Positions 26,514 through 35,255 of a stretch of DNA of 64,000 nt are shown here, in pieces. The translations under genes were made by a program, and so were the position numbers. The stretch comes from Desulfosalsimonas propionicica (GTDB lineage Bacteria > Desulfobacterota > Desulfobacteria > Desulfobacterales > Desulfosalsimonadaceae). The stretch covers positions 744,001-808,000 of the forward strand of contig NZ_JACDUS010000001.1 in the NCBI RefSeq assembly GCF_013761005.1, in the 5' to 3' direction. The notes below the pieces were generated by a model. The model saw nothing but the letters and a program-made list of their open reading frames with translations, was not told the origin of the DNA and searched no databases. Each line of letters begins with the position of its first letter. Position 1 is the stretch's first letter.

Positions 26514-27781
26514 AAAGAAAGATTCGTCTGAAATGGTTTGTGGCCCTGTCCTTTCTGGCCCTGGCGCTTGTTCTGGTTGCCGGGTATTCGTTTTTGAGTG
26601 CCCGGTCTTTTGTCCGCGGCATGGACAGTGTCTTTGCCGGCAACATGGATCAGGTTGTGGAAAGCTATGTCGAGACTGTCCCGGCAGGCAAGCGGCGGCC
26701 GCTGAACTTGTTCAGCGGCTATCATATCGCGGGGCGCTGGCAGCAGATGCCCGATGAGATCCGCAAGGTCCTGACACCGCCGGTTCAAAGCGCTGTGCTG
26801 CGAAAATACCATGACGCCGGATGGTTTTCTCCGCCTGAAAAGGTTTATTTTGTAATGCGGGTGACATGCGGCGGCGACAGCTATTTTATCAGCCGAACGG
26901 TTACCCGTGCCTCCGCCTCGCCGCTGGTGGGACGAAACGCGGCGCAGAACATGCATTTGCTGCTCCTTTTAAGCCTTTTCAGCGTGTTAACCTTGGTCGG
27001 GATCACCTGGCTGGTGATCCGTCAGGTGGAACGGCCGGTCAGGGCGCTTGGCCAATGGGCGCACGGGCTCAATGAAAGCAGCCTGGACGCGGTCCCGCCT
27101 GATTTTTCCTATCCGGAACTGAATGAACTGGCGGAGCTGATCCGCACCAGCCTTGGGTCGGTCAAGAAAAGCCTTGAGCGTGAATATCTTTTTCTGCGCC
27201 ACAGCAGCCACGAGCTAAGAACGCCGATCAGCGTGATTCGGAACAATGTGGAGCTGTTGCATAAACTCCAGGAGCATCCTGGAGGAAACCGGGAATCCCG
27301 GCAGAAGCGGATTGTCGGGCGGATCGACCGCGCCAGCCTGACAATGAAGCATCTCACGGAGACGCTTCTCTGGCTGAGCCGGGAGAGTGAAGGCGAACTT
27401 CCGGCAGAAACGCTGGATCTGGAGCAGCTTATCTGCGATCTGATTGAGGAGTCGCGCTATCTTTTAAAAGACAAGGACGTGGATTTGATTGTCGGGACAG
27501 ACGCCTGTCCGGTTTCAATCCCCGGCATCGCCGCCCGTATTGTTCTGGGAAATCTCATCCGCAATGCGTTTCAGCATACCCATTGCGGCACTGTCCGTAT
27601 TACCCAGAAAGGCCGATGCGTTGAGATCAAAAACCATACAGCCGGAGAAAACGCGTCAGCTCCGGACCTTGGATTCGGCCTTGGCCTCCGGCTGACCGAA
27701 CAATTGACAGAAAAATTGGGCTGGCCGTATAAACGCCGTTCAGAAGCGGACTGCCATCTTGTCGAAGTCTGTCTTGGCTGA
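26510..27781 (+). CDS. Membrane sensor histidine kinase, partner of the response regulator
   Basis: A 423-residue kinase with membrane segments near residues 10-30 and 148-171 and a periplasmic loop of about 115 residues between them, the sensing part. The H-box is SSHELRTPISVIRNN with His234, and the ATP-binding part has LGNLIRNAFQHT and a G-box LGFGLGLRL. The canonical DxGxG box is replaced by the short KNHTAG, as in several small kinases of this type. It is the fifth gene of the pump operon. The operon ends 18 bases later at a hairpin. Confidence 0.88.
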   Translation: MKRKIRLKWFVALSFLALALVLVAGYSFLSARSFVRGMDSVFAGNMDQVVESYVETVPAGKRRPLNLFSGYHIAGRWQQMPDEIRKVLTPPVQSAVLRKYHDAGWFSPPEKVYFVMRVTCGGDSYFISRTVTRASASPLVGRNAAQNMHLLLLLSLFSVLTLVGITWLVIRQVERPVRALGQWAHGLNESSLDAVPPDFSYPELNELAELIRTSLGSVKKSLEREYLFLRHSSHELRTPISVIRNNVELLHKLQEHPGGNRESRQKRIVGRIDRASLTMKHLTETLLWLSRESEGELPAETLDLEQLICDLIEESRYLLKDKDVDLIVGTDACPVSIPGIAARIVLGNLIRNAFQHTHCGTVRITQKGRCVEIKNHTAGENASAPDLGFGLGLRLTEQLTEKLGWPYKRRSEADCHLVEVCLG

Positions 27782-27798
27782 TCCGGGCGTACCGGTTT

Positions 27799-27834
27799 GC
27801 GGCCATGTGCCGGCAATCCCATGGCCGCCCTTTT
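27799..27834 (+). terminator. Terminator-like hairpin after the efflux operon
   Basis: A perfect 9-bp stem, GCGGCCATG (27799-27807) with CATGGCCGC (27820-27828), and a 12-base loop, followed by CCTTTTA. The T-run is short. It lies between the converging kinase and CoA-transferase genes and most likely ends the rightward efflux operon. Confidence 0.6.
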
Positions 27835-29863
27835 ACTCCGGAAATTGCCACGGTTCGTCTTCCCGGCCCAGGGCTTGCAGGGCTTCTTCGGCAGTTGTGT
27901 AGATATGGGGGGTAATGTCGAAGCGCAGCAGGGCATCGCCCAGCCGGGCCCGCAGGAAGGTGCTGGTGGTATAGCGGGTCACTCCGGAATACAGATCCTC
28001 TGAAAGGCGCTTGATCATCTGCGTGTATTCCGGTATCAGCTCCGGATAGATCTGGAAATTGTCATAGTTGACCACGGTATAAACCTTGTGGCCCAGCGGT
28101 TCCAGAATCCGGCGGACTTTTTGTTCCACCCGGCCGATATCGTCACGGCTTTTGATGGCATAGCCCTCAAAGTTGACGAAAAACAGGTTGCGCTCCCGGT
28201 CATAGAAAAGCCGCTTGTCAATTGACAAAAACAGCAGGTCTTTTTTCAGATCCATGGCCTGGTCTGAAAATATCCGGAGATCCATGATTTCGGGTTTGTG
28301 GTCCATGATGGGTTCAAAATCCATGTGCGCCAGAATATCTTTTTCCAGATCCACGCCCGGGGCGATTTCCACCAGTTCCATGCCCTTGGCTGTCAGACGG
28401 AACACGCATCGCTCGGTGATGTAGAGCACAGGCTGGTTTCTTTCCAGGGCATAGGGCCCGGAAAAGGTGGTATGCTCCACATGGTCCACGAATTTCCTGG
28501 CGCTTCCCTCCTGGTTGATGTGGAGTTTACCGTCCCGGATATCCACCTCAAGGCCGCCGGCGGTAAAGGTTCCCACAAATATCACCTTCTTGGCCTTTTG
28601 GCTGATGTTGATAAATCCGCCGGCGCCGGCCAGCCGGGGACCGAACTTGCTCACATTGAGATTGCCGTGGCCGTCGGCCTGGGCAAGTCCCAGAAATGCC
28701 ATGTCCAGGCCCCCGCCGTCGTAGAAGTCAAACTGCTCGGGCTGGGAGATCAGGGCCTCAGTGTTGGTGGCAGCTCCGAAATTGAGGCCGCCGGCCGGAA
28801 TGCCGCCGATGACCCCGGGTTCGGCGGTAAGGGTCAGGTAGTCGAGGATGCTTTCCTCGTTGGCCACGTTGGCAACGCCTTCGGGCATGCCGATGCCCAG
28901 GTTGACCACGGAGTTGGCCTCCAGTTCCATGGCCGCGCGCCGGGCGATGATTTTGCGTCCATCCAGGGCCATGGCGGGCATGGAATGCAGCGGGACCTTG
29001 ATCTCAGAGGAAAAGGACGGGTTGTAGCGCTCCCCGAAGGTCTGCCAGTGGTTTTCCGGGTCGGCCACCACAACGCAATCGACCATGATGCCGGGGATTT
29101 TCACGTTTCTGGCGTTTAAGCTCCCCTTTTCCGCGATGCGCTCCACCTGCACGATGACCAGGCCGTTGCTGTTTTTCGCCGCCGTGGCCATGGCCAGGGC
29201 CTCCAAAAACAGGGCTTCTTTTTCCATGCTGATGTTGCCCATGGTGTCGGCGGTCGTGCCCCGCAAAATGGCAACGTTGATGGGAAAGGTCCGGTAGGCC
29301 AGGTAGTCGTTTCCGTCAAAGGAAATCAGCTCCACCAGATCCTCGGTGGTCATCTCATTTAGCTTTCCGCCGCCTTTGCGCGGATCTACAAACGTTCCGA
29401 TGCCCACCGCAGTTATGGTTCGGGGTTTTCCGGCTGCGATATCCCGGTACAGATGCGAGATCACCCCCTGGGGCAGGTTGTAGGCTTCGATTCGGTTTTC
29501 AACCGCCATTTTCTGCACCTTGGGAACCAGCCCCCAGTGCCCCCCGATTACCCGCCGGATCAGGCCGTCGTGGCCCAGGTGATTAAGGCCCTTGTCCTTT
29601 CCGTCACCCTGACCCGCGGCATACACCAGCGTCAGGTTGCGCGGTGTTCCGGTTTTCAGGAAATGTTCTTCCAGGGCGACCGCGATGTGCTCCGGAAACC
29701 CGTTTCCCACGAATCCGCCGGTGGCAATGGTATCATTGTCGCAGATGATGCCCACGGCTTCTTCGCATGTGACGATCTTGCCCTTCTGGGCCGAAAACGG
29801 CGTCAGCGTCGAGAGTATCGGATGTTTCGAAGGTTTTTTCGGTCCTTTATATTCACGGCCCAT
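27833..29863 (-). CDS. Acyl-CoA:acetate/3-ketoacid CoA-transferase with long C-terminal extension
   Basis: A 676-residue fused (alpha plus beta) CoA-transferase of the YdiF/propionate CoA-transferase type. The family core is about 520-530 residues. The catalytic glutamate, which forms the acyl-CoA intermediate, is Glu348 in [18 protein letters not shown], after the N-terminal [12 protein letters not shown]. The last 145 residues (about 531-676) form a separate domain that I do not recognise. It contains [20 protein letters not shown] and could be a STAS/SpoIIAA-like fold. It lies downstream of the TRAP genes on the same strand, with a GGAG ribosome site, and probably activates the imported acid with CoA taken from acetyl-CoA or another donor. 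Substrate is unknown. Confidence 0.88.
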   Translation of the reverse strand: MGREYKGPKKPSKHPILSTLTPFSAQKGKIVTCEEAVGIICDNDTIATGGFVGNGFPEHIAVALEEHFLKTGTPRNLTLVYAAGQGDGKDKGLNHLGHDGLIRRVIGGHWGLVPKVQKMAVENRIEAYNLPQGVISHLYRDIAAGKPRTITAVGIGTFVDPRKGGGKLNEMTTEDLVELISFDGNDYLAYRTFPINVAILRGTTADTMGNISMEKEALFLEALAMATAAKNSNGLVIVQVERIAEKGSLNARNVKIPGIMVDCVVVADPENHWQTFGERYNPSFSSEIKVPLHSMPAMALDGRKIIARRAAMELEANSVVNLGIGMPEGVANVANEESILDYLTLTAEPGVIGGIPAGGLNFGAATNTEALISQPEQFDFYDGGGLDMAFLGLAQADGHGNLNVSKFGPRLAGAGGFINISQKAKKVIFVGTFTAGGLEVDIRDGKLHINQEGSARKFVDHVEHTTFSGPYALERNQPVLYITERCVFRLTAKGMELVEIAPGVDLEKDILAHMDFEPIMDHKPEIMDLRIFSDQAMDLKKDLLFLSIDKRLFYDRERNLFFVNFEGYAIKSRDDIGRVEQKVRRILEPLGHKVYTVVNYDNFQIYPELIPEYTQMIKRLSEDLYSGVTRYTTSTFLRARLGDALLRFDITPHIYTTAEEALQALGREDEPWQFPE

Positions 29864-29908
29864 ATCTGGTTCTCCGTAATTTTGCGATTGTTGGGCTTTT
29901 TGCCTGTT

Positions 29909-31231
29909 TTAAATCAATCCCGCCGCCCTTGGCATAAACAGCAGGATATCCGGGAACAGGGAAAAAAGAAGCAATGCGGCCAGCATCAGCAGCAGATAAG
30001 GCACCACGCCCCTGTAGATGTCGGCAAGGGAAACCTCTGGCGGGGCGATCCCTTTGAGATAGAAAATGGTCAGGGCAAATGGCGGGGTCAGAAAAGAGGT
30101 CTGGAGTACGATGATGTTCATCAGGGAAAACCAGACCGGGTCAAAGCCCAGCTTTACCGCCACAGGCGTAAACAGGGGTACAACGATCATGATGATGCCG
30201 ATCCAGTCCAGAAAGCAGCCCATGAGGATGATGATCAGCCACATGACGATCAGCACTCCCCAGGGGCCGAAAGGCAGGCCCAGGATGGAGCTTTCGATAA
30301 CCCGTCCGCATCCCAGCCGCACAAAGACCGAGGTAAAAAAAGAGGCGCCGATGACCACCAGATAGACCATGGCAGAGGTTCTGGCCGTCCGGATGGCGGC
30401 CTCCACTAACATCGCGGCCGTAAGTTTGCGATAGCCAAGTGCCAGCAGTACCGCGGCAAAAGCGCCGATGGCTGCGGCTTCGGTGGGCGCGGCCAGGCCG
30501 AAGAAAATCGTGCCCAGCACCGCAAGAATAAGGGTGAGCACCGGCAGCACCGAGACGCAAAACATTCTGGATTTCTGCCAAAAGGTGTAATGAACACCCC
30601 CGTCTGCCGCAGACGGCCCCATTTCCGGATTGATAAAGCACCGTATGCCGATATAGAGAACATAGAGCAGCGCCAGGATCATTCCCGGAACAAACGCCCC
30701 GATGAGAAGAGCCCCTACGGAAACATTGGCCACCGGCGCATAGACCAGAATCAGGATGGAAGGCGGGATCAGTATCCCGAGCGCGCCGCCGGCGCATACC
30801 GCCCCGGATGCCATGGGCTTGTCATAACGGTACTTCATCATGGCCGGCATGGAAATAATGCCCATGGTGACCACTGTTGCGCCCACAACGCCGGTTGCTG
30901 CCGCGAATATGGCGCAGGTCAGCACGGTTGCAATGGCCAGGCCGCCTTTGAGTCGGCCGGTCAAAACGTATATGGCGTCATAGAGTCTGCCGGCCAGGCC
31001 CGATTTTTCGATGACAATGCCCATGAAGACGAATAAGGGTATGGCAATGAGCGTATAATTGGAAAGGGTTACATGCATTCGCAGCATGAAGGTGCTGGCG
31101 ATGTGAGGTCCCACAAAGATGAGTCCGAAGACCGTGGCGACCCCGGCCAGGGAAAACCCGATGGGAAAACCCATCATGATGACAAGAATCAGACTTGTCA
31201 GCATCAGTACAGTTATCAGTTCAACACTCAT
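29909..31231 (-). CDS. dctM: TRAP transporter large permease subunit
   Basis: A 440-residue protein with about 12 membrane segments, typical of DctM. Recognisable parts are GFPIGFSLAGVATVFGL, IPLFVFMGIVIEKSGLAGRLYDAIY, GALGILIPPSILILVYAP and LDWIGIIMIVVPLFTPV. It moves the substrate with a sodium or proton gradient, together with DctQ and the binding protein. Its start overlaps the dctQ stop by four bases. Confidence 0.93.
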   Translation of the reverse strand: MSVELITVLMLTSLILVIMMGFPIGFSLAGVATVFGLIFVGPHIASTFMLRMHVTLSNYTLIAIPLFVFMGIVIEKSGLAGRLYDAIYVLTGRLKGGLAIATVLTCAIFAAATGVVGATVVTMGIISMPAMMKYRYDKPMASGAVCAGGALGILIPPSILILVYAPVANVSVGALLIGAFVPGMILALLYVLYIGIRCFINPEMGPSAADGGVHYTFWQKSRMFCVSVLPVLTLILAVLGTIFFGLAAPTEAAAIGAFAAVLLALGYRKLTAAMLVEAAIRTARTSAMVYLVVIGASFFTSVFVRLGCGRVIESSILGLPFGPWGVLIVMWLIIILMGCFLDWIGIIMIVVPLFTPVAVKLGFDPVWFSLMNIIVLQTSFLTPPFALTIFYLKGIAPPEVSLADIYRGVVPYLLLMLAALLLFSLFPDILLFMPRAAGLI

Positions 31232-31743
31232 GATTGTCTGTCCCTTCCCAGCATCACCTGAATTTCCTTGAGCAATTGCGAAACACCCTGGAGCAAAAGC
31301 AGGGCAACCCCGGCAAATATCCAGGTTTTATAGGGATAGACAGGCGGCATGGCGCCGATGGTCGATCTTTCCTGCAACGCCCAGGAGCGGAGCATGTCGT
31401 TGTACATGACCCGTCCGATATTGGTCCATGTCAGAAAGAAAAGTCCCAGAATGAAGATAACGTTTAACAAGGCGCCCACCCGCCTGGGCAGTTTGCTGGA
31501 AAGCAGGTCTACGCCCACGTGCTCCCCGCACTGCCAGGTATAGCCCATGGTGAGAATGAGAAAAAAACTGCAGATGAAGTAGGTCAGGTTCAGGCTCCAC
31601 TGGGTCGGGGACCCGAAAAAGTAGCGGGCGATCACTTCATAGGTCAGCGTGAGAATCAATGCAAAAACCAGAAACGAAACCGCCTTGGATATTTTTTCAT
31701 TGATCCAATCAATAACCCGAATAATTTTATTGATCACAACCAT
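31228..31743 (-). CDS. dctQ: TRAP transporter small permease subunit
   Basis: A 171-residue protein with four membrane segments (FLVFALILTLTYEVIARYFFG, LNLTYFICSFFLILTMGY, LNVIFILGLFFL, WIFAGVALLLLQGV), the DctQ pattern. It has a good AAGGA ribosome site. It sits just downstream of the hairpin that follows dctP, and overlaps dctM. Confidence 0.9.
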   Translation of the reverse strand: MVVINKIIRVIDWINEKISKAVSFLVFALILTLTYEVIARYFFGSPTQWSLNLTYFICSFFLILTMGYTWQCGEHVGVDLLSSKLPRRVGALLNVIFILGLFFLTWTNIGRVMYNDMLRSWALQERSTIGAMPPVYPYKTWIFAGVALLLLQGVSQLLKEIQVMLGRDRQS

Positions 31744-31782
31744 TGGAAATCCTTATGCTTCAATCATTCCGCCGCGATTGGG

Positions 31783-31824
31783 AAAAACAGAAGGGCCGGC
31801 GGTCCGTGCGTGCCGGCCCTTCTG
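31783..31824 (-). terminator. Terminator/attenuator hairpin between dctP and dctQ
   Basis: A perfect 13-bp stem: CAGAAGGGCCGGC (31788-31800) pairs with GCCGGCCCTTCTG (31812-31824) with an 11-base loop. On the minus strand it is followed by five T residues (31787-31783). It sits after the dctP stop and before dctQ. As part of one transcript it would let most polymerases stop after dctP, or protect the dctP mRNA, giving more binding protein than permease. Confidence 0.82.
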
Positions 31825-31835
31825 TCTGCATCATG

Positions 31836-32933
31836 CTATTTTCGCACCGGCACCATGAATTGCTCGTAATCGGAAAACCGTTCCCAGAATTCATTGACCG
31901 ACGCCCAGGTGCGGCTGTAGTGGTCGTTGCCACGCTTTTTGACGTCGTTGTCGATCCATTCCCACGCCTGTTCGCGCATCTCCCGCTGCACTTCCGGTTC
32001 CACGTAGGTGCGCTTAATGCCGCGTTCCTCGAAGTGATCCAGGGCTTCCATGTCAGCGACGTTGCTCTTGGTCCACATGTGAAGGGTCATGGCCATGGCC
32101 GCGTTATCGATGATCTTTTTGTAGAGTTCGGGCAGTTCATTGTAGGCGTCCTTGTTAAAGCCCAGCTCAAAAAAGCAGGTGGGCTGATGCAGGCCCGGGC
32201 CCGCGATAAAGTCAGCCACTTCGTGAAATCCCTGCTGCCGGTTTACCGCTGGTGTTGAAAATTCGGTGGCATCGAGAATGCCCCGGTCCAGGGCGGGATA
32301 GAGTTCGGTTCCGGGCAGCATGGTCACGGCCACGCCCAGTTCCTTTAAGACTTCGCCCCACCAGCCCGGAGCCCGGTATTTCAGCCCTTTCCAGTCCTCC
32401 ATTTCCTCAACCGGCTTGTTGGAATGGGCCAGCATTTCCGGACCGGTCACGCCGCCGGGCATCACAACCACATTCTGGCCGGCTTCGTCCATCATTTCCT
32501 GGTAGAGCTCCTTGCCGCCGTAGTTGTAAAGCCATGTGGTATGCATCAGCGGTTCCAGGTGAAGAGGGATGGAAGCGAAAAAGGGCGCGGACGGATGCTT
32601 GCTCATCCAGTAGCCGGGCCAGGAGTGATAGGCGTCAATGGCCCCGGAGTCCGCGGCATCCAGGACTTCCAGGCCGCCCACTATGGCGCCTGCCGGCTGG
32701 ACGTCGATGATGAATTTGCCCCCGCTTAAATCATTGACCCGTTTTGCAAAATCTTCTGCCATTTCATGGAGGAGCCAACCCTGGGACCAAGTGGTCTGCA
32801 GGGTCCAGCGCACTTCCGGAAGGGCTGCTTCAGCGCTTTGCTCTTCGGCCTCCTGGCCGCCGCACCCGGTAAATCCCACGGCCATTGAAAAAATTGCGGC
32901 CATGACCAACGTGATGGTTTTGATTCGAAACAT
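31836..32933 (-). CDS. dctP: TRAP transporter solute-binding lipoprotein
   Basis: A 365-residue binding protein with a lipoprotein signal ending FTGC (Cys24). The body has the DctP-type pattern WSQGWLLHEMAEDFAKRV, GKFIIDVQPAGAIVGGLEVLDA, GLKYRAPGWWGEVLKELGVAV and LDATEFSTPAVNRQQGFHEV, the last resembling the subgroup that binds 2-oxo acids or other carboxylates. It is the first gene behind the sigma-54 promoter at 33114-33129. Ligand identity is not shown by sequence. A small organic acid is likely, given the CoA-transferase downstream. Confidence 0.9.
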   Translation of the reverse strand: MFRIKTITLVMAAIFSMAVGFTGCGGQEAEEQSAEAALPEVRWTLQTTWSQGWLLHEMAEDFAKRVNDLSGGKFIIDVQPAGAIVGGLEVLDAADSGAIDAYHSWPGYWMSKHPSAPFFASIPLHLEPLMHTTWLYNYGGKELYQEMMDEAGQNVVVMPGGVTGPEMLAHSNKPVEEMEDWKGLKYRAPGWWGEVLKELGVAVTMLPGTELYPALDRGILDATEFSTPAVNRQQGFHEVADFIAGPGLHQPTCFFELGFNKDAYNELPELYKKIIDNAAMAMTLHMWTKSNVADMEALDHFEERGIKRTYVEPEVQREMREQAWEWIDNDVKKRGNDHYSRTWASVNEFWERFSDYEQFMVPVRK

Positions 32934-33113
32934 GTCAACCCCCTTGTCTTTGGTTGCCCCGGCTTGAGGGCGGCGTCCTGTCCGGAAGTCGCCGCCGGCG
33001 GGGCTGTTTTTGTTTTGCTTTCCCCTGATTTCTGGCCGGGAAAACGAATGTTCGAAACATAAACAGTTTTAGCTTTAAAATACAAAATTAAAGAATTTGA
33101 ACATGGACCGAAA

Positions 33114-33129
33114 AGCAACAGGCGTGCCA
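33114..33129 (-). promoter_or_regulatory. Sigma-54 (-24/-12) promoter for the TRAP/CoA-transferase operon
   Basis: On the minus strand the sequence reads TGGCACGCCTGTTGCT, a complete match to the RpoN consensus TGGCACG-N4-TTGCW with GG and GC exactly ten bases apart. Transcription would begin near 33103, about 170 bases before dctP. The gene for a sigma-54-dependent activator lies directly upstream on the same strand, which supports the call. Confidence 0.88.
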
Positions 33130-33215
33130 CCTGTTTGAAAAACCCTTGAAAGCAGCATATTCATGACCCGGAAACATTGTTTGTACGGGAAAAAAGAGGC
33201 TTTGGAGGATAGTGG

Positions 33216-33310
33216 TGTCTATCAAAATAGACAAAGATGGCAAGAGCATGGGGCAGGGGTTGCGAAATCAGCTATTCCTGAAAAATAGACATGTCCCTTT
33301 TTTTGGACAT
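33216..33310 (-). promoter_or_regulatory. Candidate activator-binding sites (enhancer) upstream of the sigma-54 promoter
   Basis: Two inverted repeats lie about 90-200 bp upstream of the -24 box: TGTCTAT (33216-33222) with ATAGACA (33227-33233), and ATGTCC (33291-33296) with GGACAT (33305-33310). The heptamer ATAGACA recurs at 33285-33291. Distance and symmetry fit sites for the dimeric PAS/AAA+ activator encoded at 33392-35179. They remain predictions. Confidence 0.6.
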
Positions 33311-33343
33311 ATAAGCGTGAAGCCGGATTTCAAAGGCCGGTTT

Positions 33344-33355
33344 CCCCCCCCCCCC
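33344..33355. repeat. Run of 12 cytosines
   Basis: A C12 homopolymer (G12 on the minus strand) between the sigma-54 activator stop and the TRAP operon control region. It is not inside any supported gene. Such runs are prone to replication slippage and to sequencing error, so the exact length should be treated with care. Confidence 0.9.
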
Positions 33356-33391
33356 TTTTGCAGAAACAAGATCGACGGTGGTTTTAAAACT

Positions 33392-35179
33392 TTAATCCGG
33401 GCCGCTATTGCCGGCGCCAATATTGTACCGGTTTATCTTCTGATACAGGCCGGAGCGATGGATTCCCAGCATTTCCGCGGCTTTTTTCCGGTTGTTGCCG
33501 GCTGCGCGAAGCGCGTTTTCAATGGCGGCTTTCTCGGTCTTTGCCAGAATTTCGGAAAGGGTGCCGCCGGTTAACCATTCGGGTGCGTTCTTATCCGGCT
33601 GCAGAGCGCCGGAGTTTTGGCCGGTATCCATATCCAGAAGATAAATCGGAAGGTGGTGTTTCCGGACCACCTGTTGCCGGTCCGTGTTAACGGCCACGGC
33701 CCTTTCCATGACATTTTTAAGCTCTCGAATGTTGCCGGGCCAGTCATGGGCTTTTAAAATTTCGATAACCCCGGGGTCGATGGTTTCCACTGCGGTTCCG
33801 AGATCCTCGTTGACTTCCTGGAGCATCCGTTCGCAAAGCAGCGGAATGTCTTCGCGGATTTCGCGCAAAGGCGGAATTTCGATTTTCAGCACGTTGAGCC
33901 GGTAATACAGGTCCTGGCGGAACGCCTCTTTTCTCACCAACTCTTCGAGGTCCCGGTTGGTGGCGGCGATCAGGCGGATGTCCAATCGGATGATGCGTTC
34001 ACCGCCCAGGCGTTCGACTTCTTTTTCTTGGAGCACCCGCAACAGCTTGGCCTGCATTTCCGACGGCATATCGCCGATTTCATCCAGAAAAAGGGTGCCG
34101 CCCTGGGCCATTTCAAATTTTCCTGGTTTGCCCCCTTTTTTCGCATCCGTAAACGCGCCTCCCTCGTAGCCGAACAGCTCGGATTCCAGAAGACCCGCGG
34201 GGATCGCCGCGCAGTTGACCCGTATGAACGCACCGTAGCGCCGCAGGCTTAAATCATGTATGGCGTGAGCGAAAAGCTCCTTTCCGGTGCCGCTTTCCCC
34301 CCGGATCAGCACGTTGGAGCTGCCGGATGCGGCTGTTTTGGCCAGATTCTTGGCCTGCAGCATTTTTTCGCAGCGGCCGGCGATATTTTTGAAATTATAC
34401 CGGCTCCCCTTCAGGCGCATGACTTCGCCCTTGTAGTATTTCAGTTCTTTGGTGGCCAAATCCAGCTTTTCCACCATGGACCGGATTTCTTTGACATCCC
34501 GGAACAGGACCTTGCCCACGGCGCCGACGACCTCGCCCTTTTTGTAGATGGGAATCCGCATGACCACCATTTCATGGCCCTGTATTTTCTGGGTTTCACC
34601 GATTTCAGGCTTGCCGGTTTTCACCACGATATGCATGCGCGTGTTTTCGATCACATCTTCCACGGCCCGTCCCAGGGCATTTTTTTCATCAATTCCCAGG
34701 AAGCTTTGGTATGCCTTGTTAAACCGGGTTATAATGCCGTTTTTGTCCACAACCACGATGCCGTCATAGGTGGTTTCCAGAATCGTTTCCAGAATTTCCA
34801 CTGAATTTTTCGCAGCAGCCAGTTCTTGGCTCAGCTTTTCAATATCTGTGGTATCCTGGAAGATGGCTACGGCGCCCACCTGTTTGCCGTCCCTGTAAAC
34901 CGGAGAACGGTTGGAATAGATGCTTTTGCCGTTGATGACCACGTTGCGGCCCACATCGGGCCGGCCCGAGCGCAGGGTGGTGAGAAGCGAGGGCACATTA
35001 AACAGGGCATCGACTTTTTGGTCCAGCGCTTCCTGAGTGGAAAACCCGAGGATTTTTTCAGCCCCCCGGTTAAACAGGGTGATAATGCCGTGGTTGTCCA
35101 CGGCTATAATGCCGTTGTGGGTGGAGTTTAACACCGCGTAAAGATGTTCCATGGAGCAGTTTTTGCGGTTGGCGGTCAT
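33392..35179 (-). CDS. PAS-domain sigma-54-dependent transcriptional activator
   Basis: A 595-residue activator of the RocR/PAS type. Two PAS domains (LNSTHNGIIAVDNHGIITLF near 15, ILETTYDGIVVVDKNGIITR near 130) are followed by an AAA+ domain with GESGTGKE, FLDEIGD and [11 protein letters not shown], and a C-terminal Fis-type helix-turn-helix (NRKKAAEMLGIHRSGLYQKI). The sigma-54-contacting GAFTGA loop reads GAFTDA (Asp345). ATG 35179 was chosen because the longer frame overlaps the radical SAM gene upstream; ATG 35152 is an alternative. It lies just upstream of the TRAP operon and probably drives it from the promoter at 33114-33129 when the PAS domains sense the substrate. Confidence 0.92.
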   Translation of the reverse strand: MTANRKNCSMEHLYAVLNSTHNGIIAVDNHGIITLFNRGAEKILGFSTQEALDQKVDALFNVPSLLTTLRSGRPDVGRNVVINGKSIYSNRSPVYRDGKQVGAVAIFQDTTDIEKLSQELAAAKNSVEILETILETTYDGIVVVDKNGIITRFNKAYQSFLGIDEKNALGRAVEDVIENTRMHIVVKTGKPEIGETQKIQGHEMVVMRIPIYKKGEVVGAVGKVLFRDVKEIRSMVEKLDLATKELKYYKGEVMRLKGSRYNFKNIAGRCEKMLQAKNLAKTAASGSSNVLIRGESGTGKELFAHAIHDLSLRRYGAFIRVNCAAIPAGLLESELFGYEGGAFTDAKKGGKPGKFEMAQGGTLFLDEIGDMPSEMQAKLLRVLQEKEVERLGGERIIRLDIRLIAATNRDLEELVRKEAFRQDLYYRLNVLKIEIPPLREIREDIPLLCERMLQEVNEDLGTAVETIDPGVIEILKAHDWPGNIRELKNVMERAVAVNTDRQQVVRKHHLPIYLLDMDTGQNSGALQPDKNAPEWLTGGTLSEILAKTEKAAIENALRAAGNNRKKAAEMLGIHRSGLYQKINRYNIGAGNSGPD

Positions 35180-35255
35180 GGGCGGTTCCCGATATGAGTT
35201 GAAAGCAATGTGTTTGCGGATATATCGATGAATATATCCTTGAAAAAAGGCAAAA

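Noticed and set aside
33344-33355. C12 run as a phase-variation switch
   Set aside because: It is not inside a gene or between a -35 and -10, so no effect on expression can be shown; sequencing error is as likely.
33212-33574. Reading frame of 120 codons running right through the sigma-54 control region and the C12 run
   Set aside because: It overlaps the activator gene on the other strand, covers the inverted repeats, and depends on the homopolymer length; no family resemblance.
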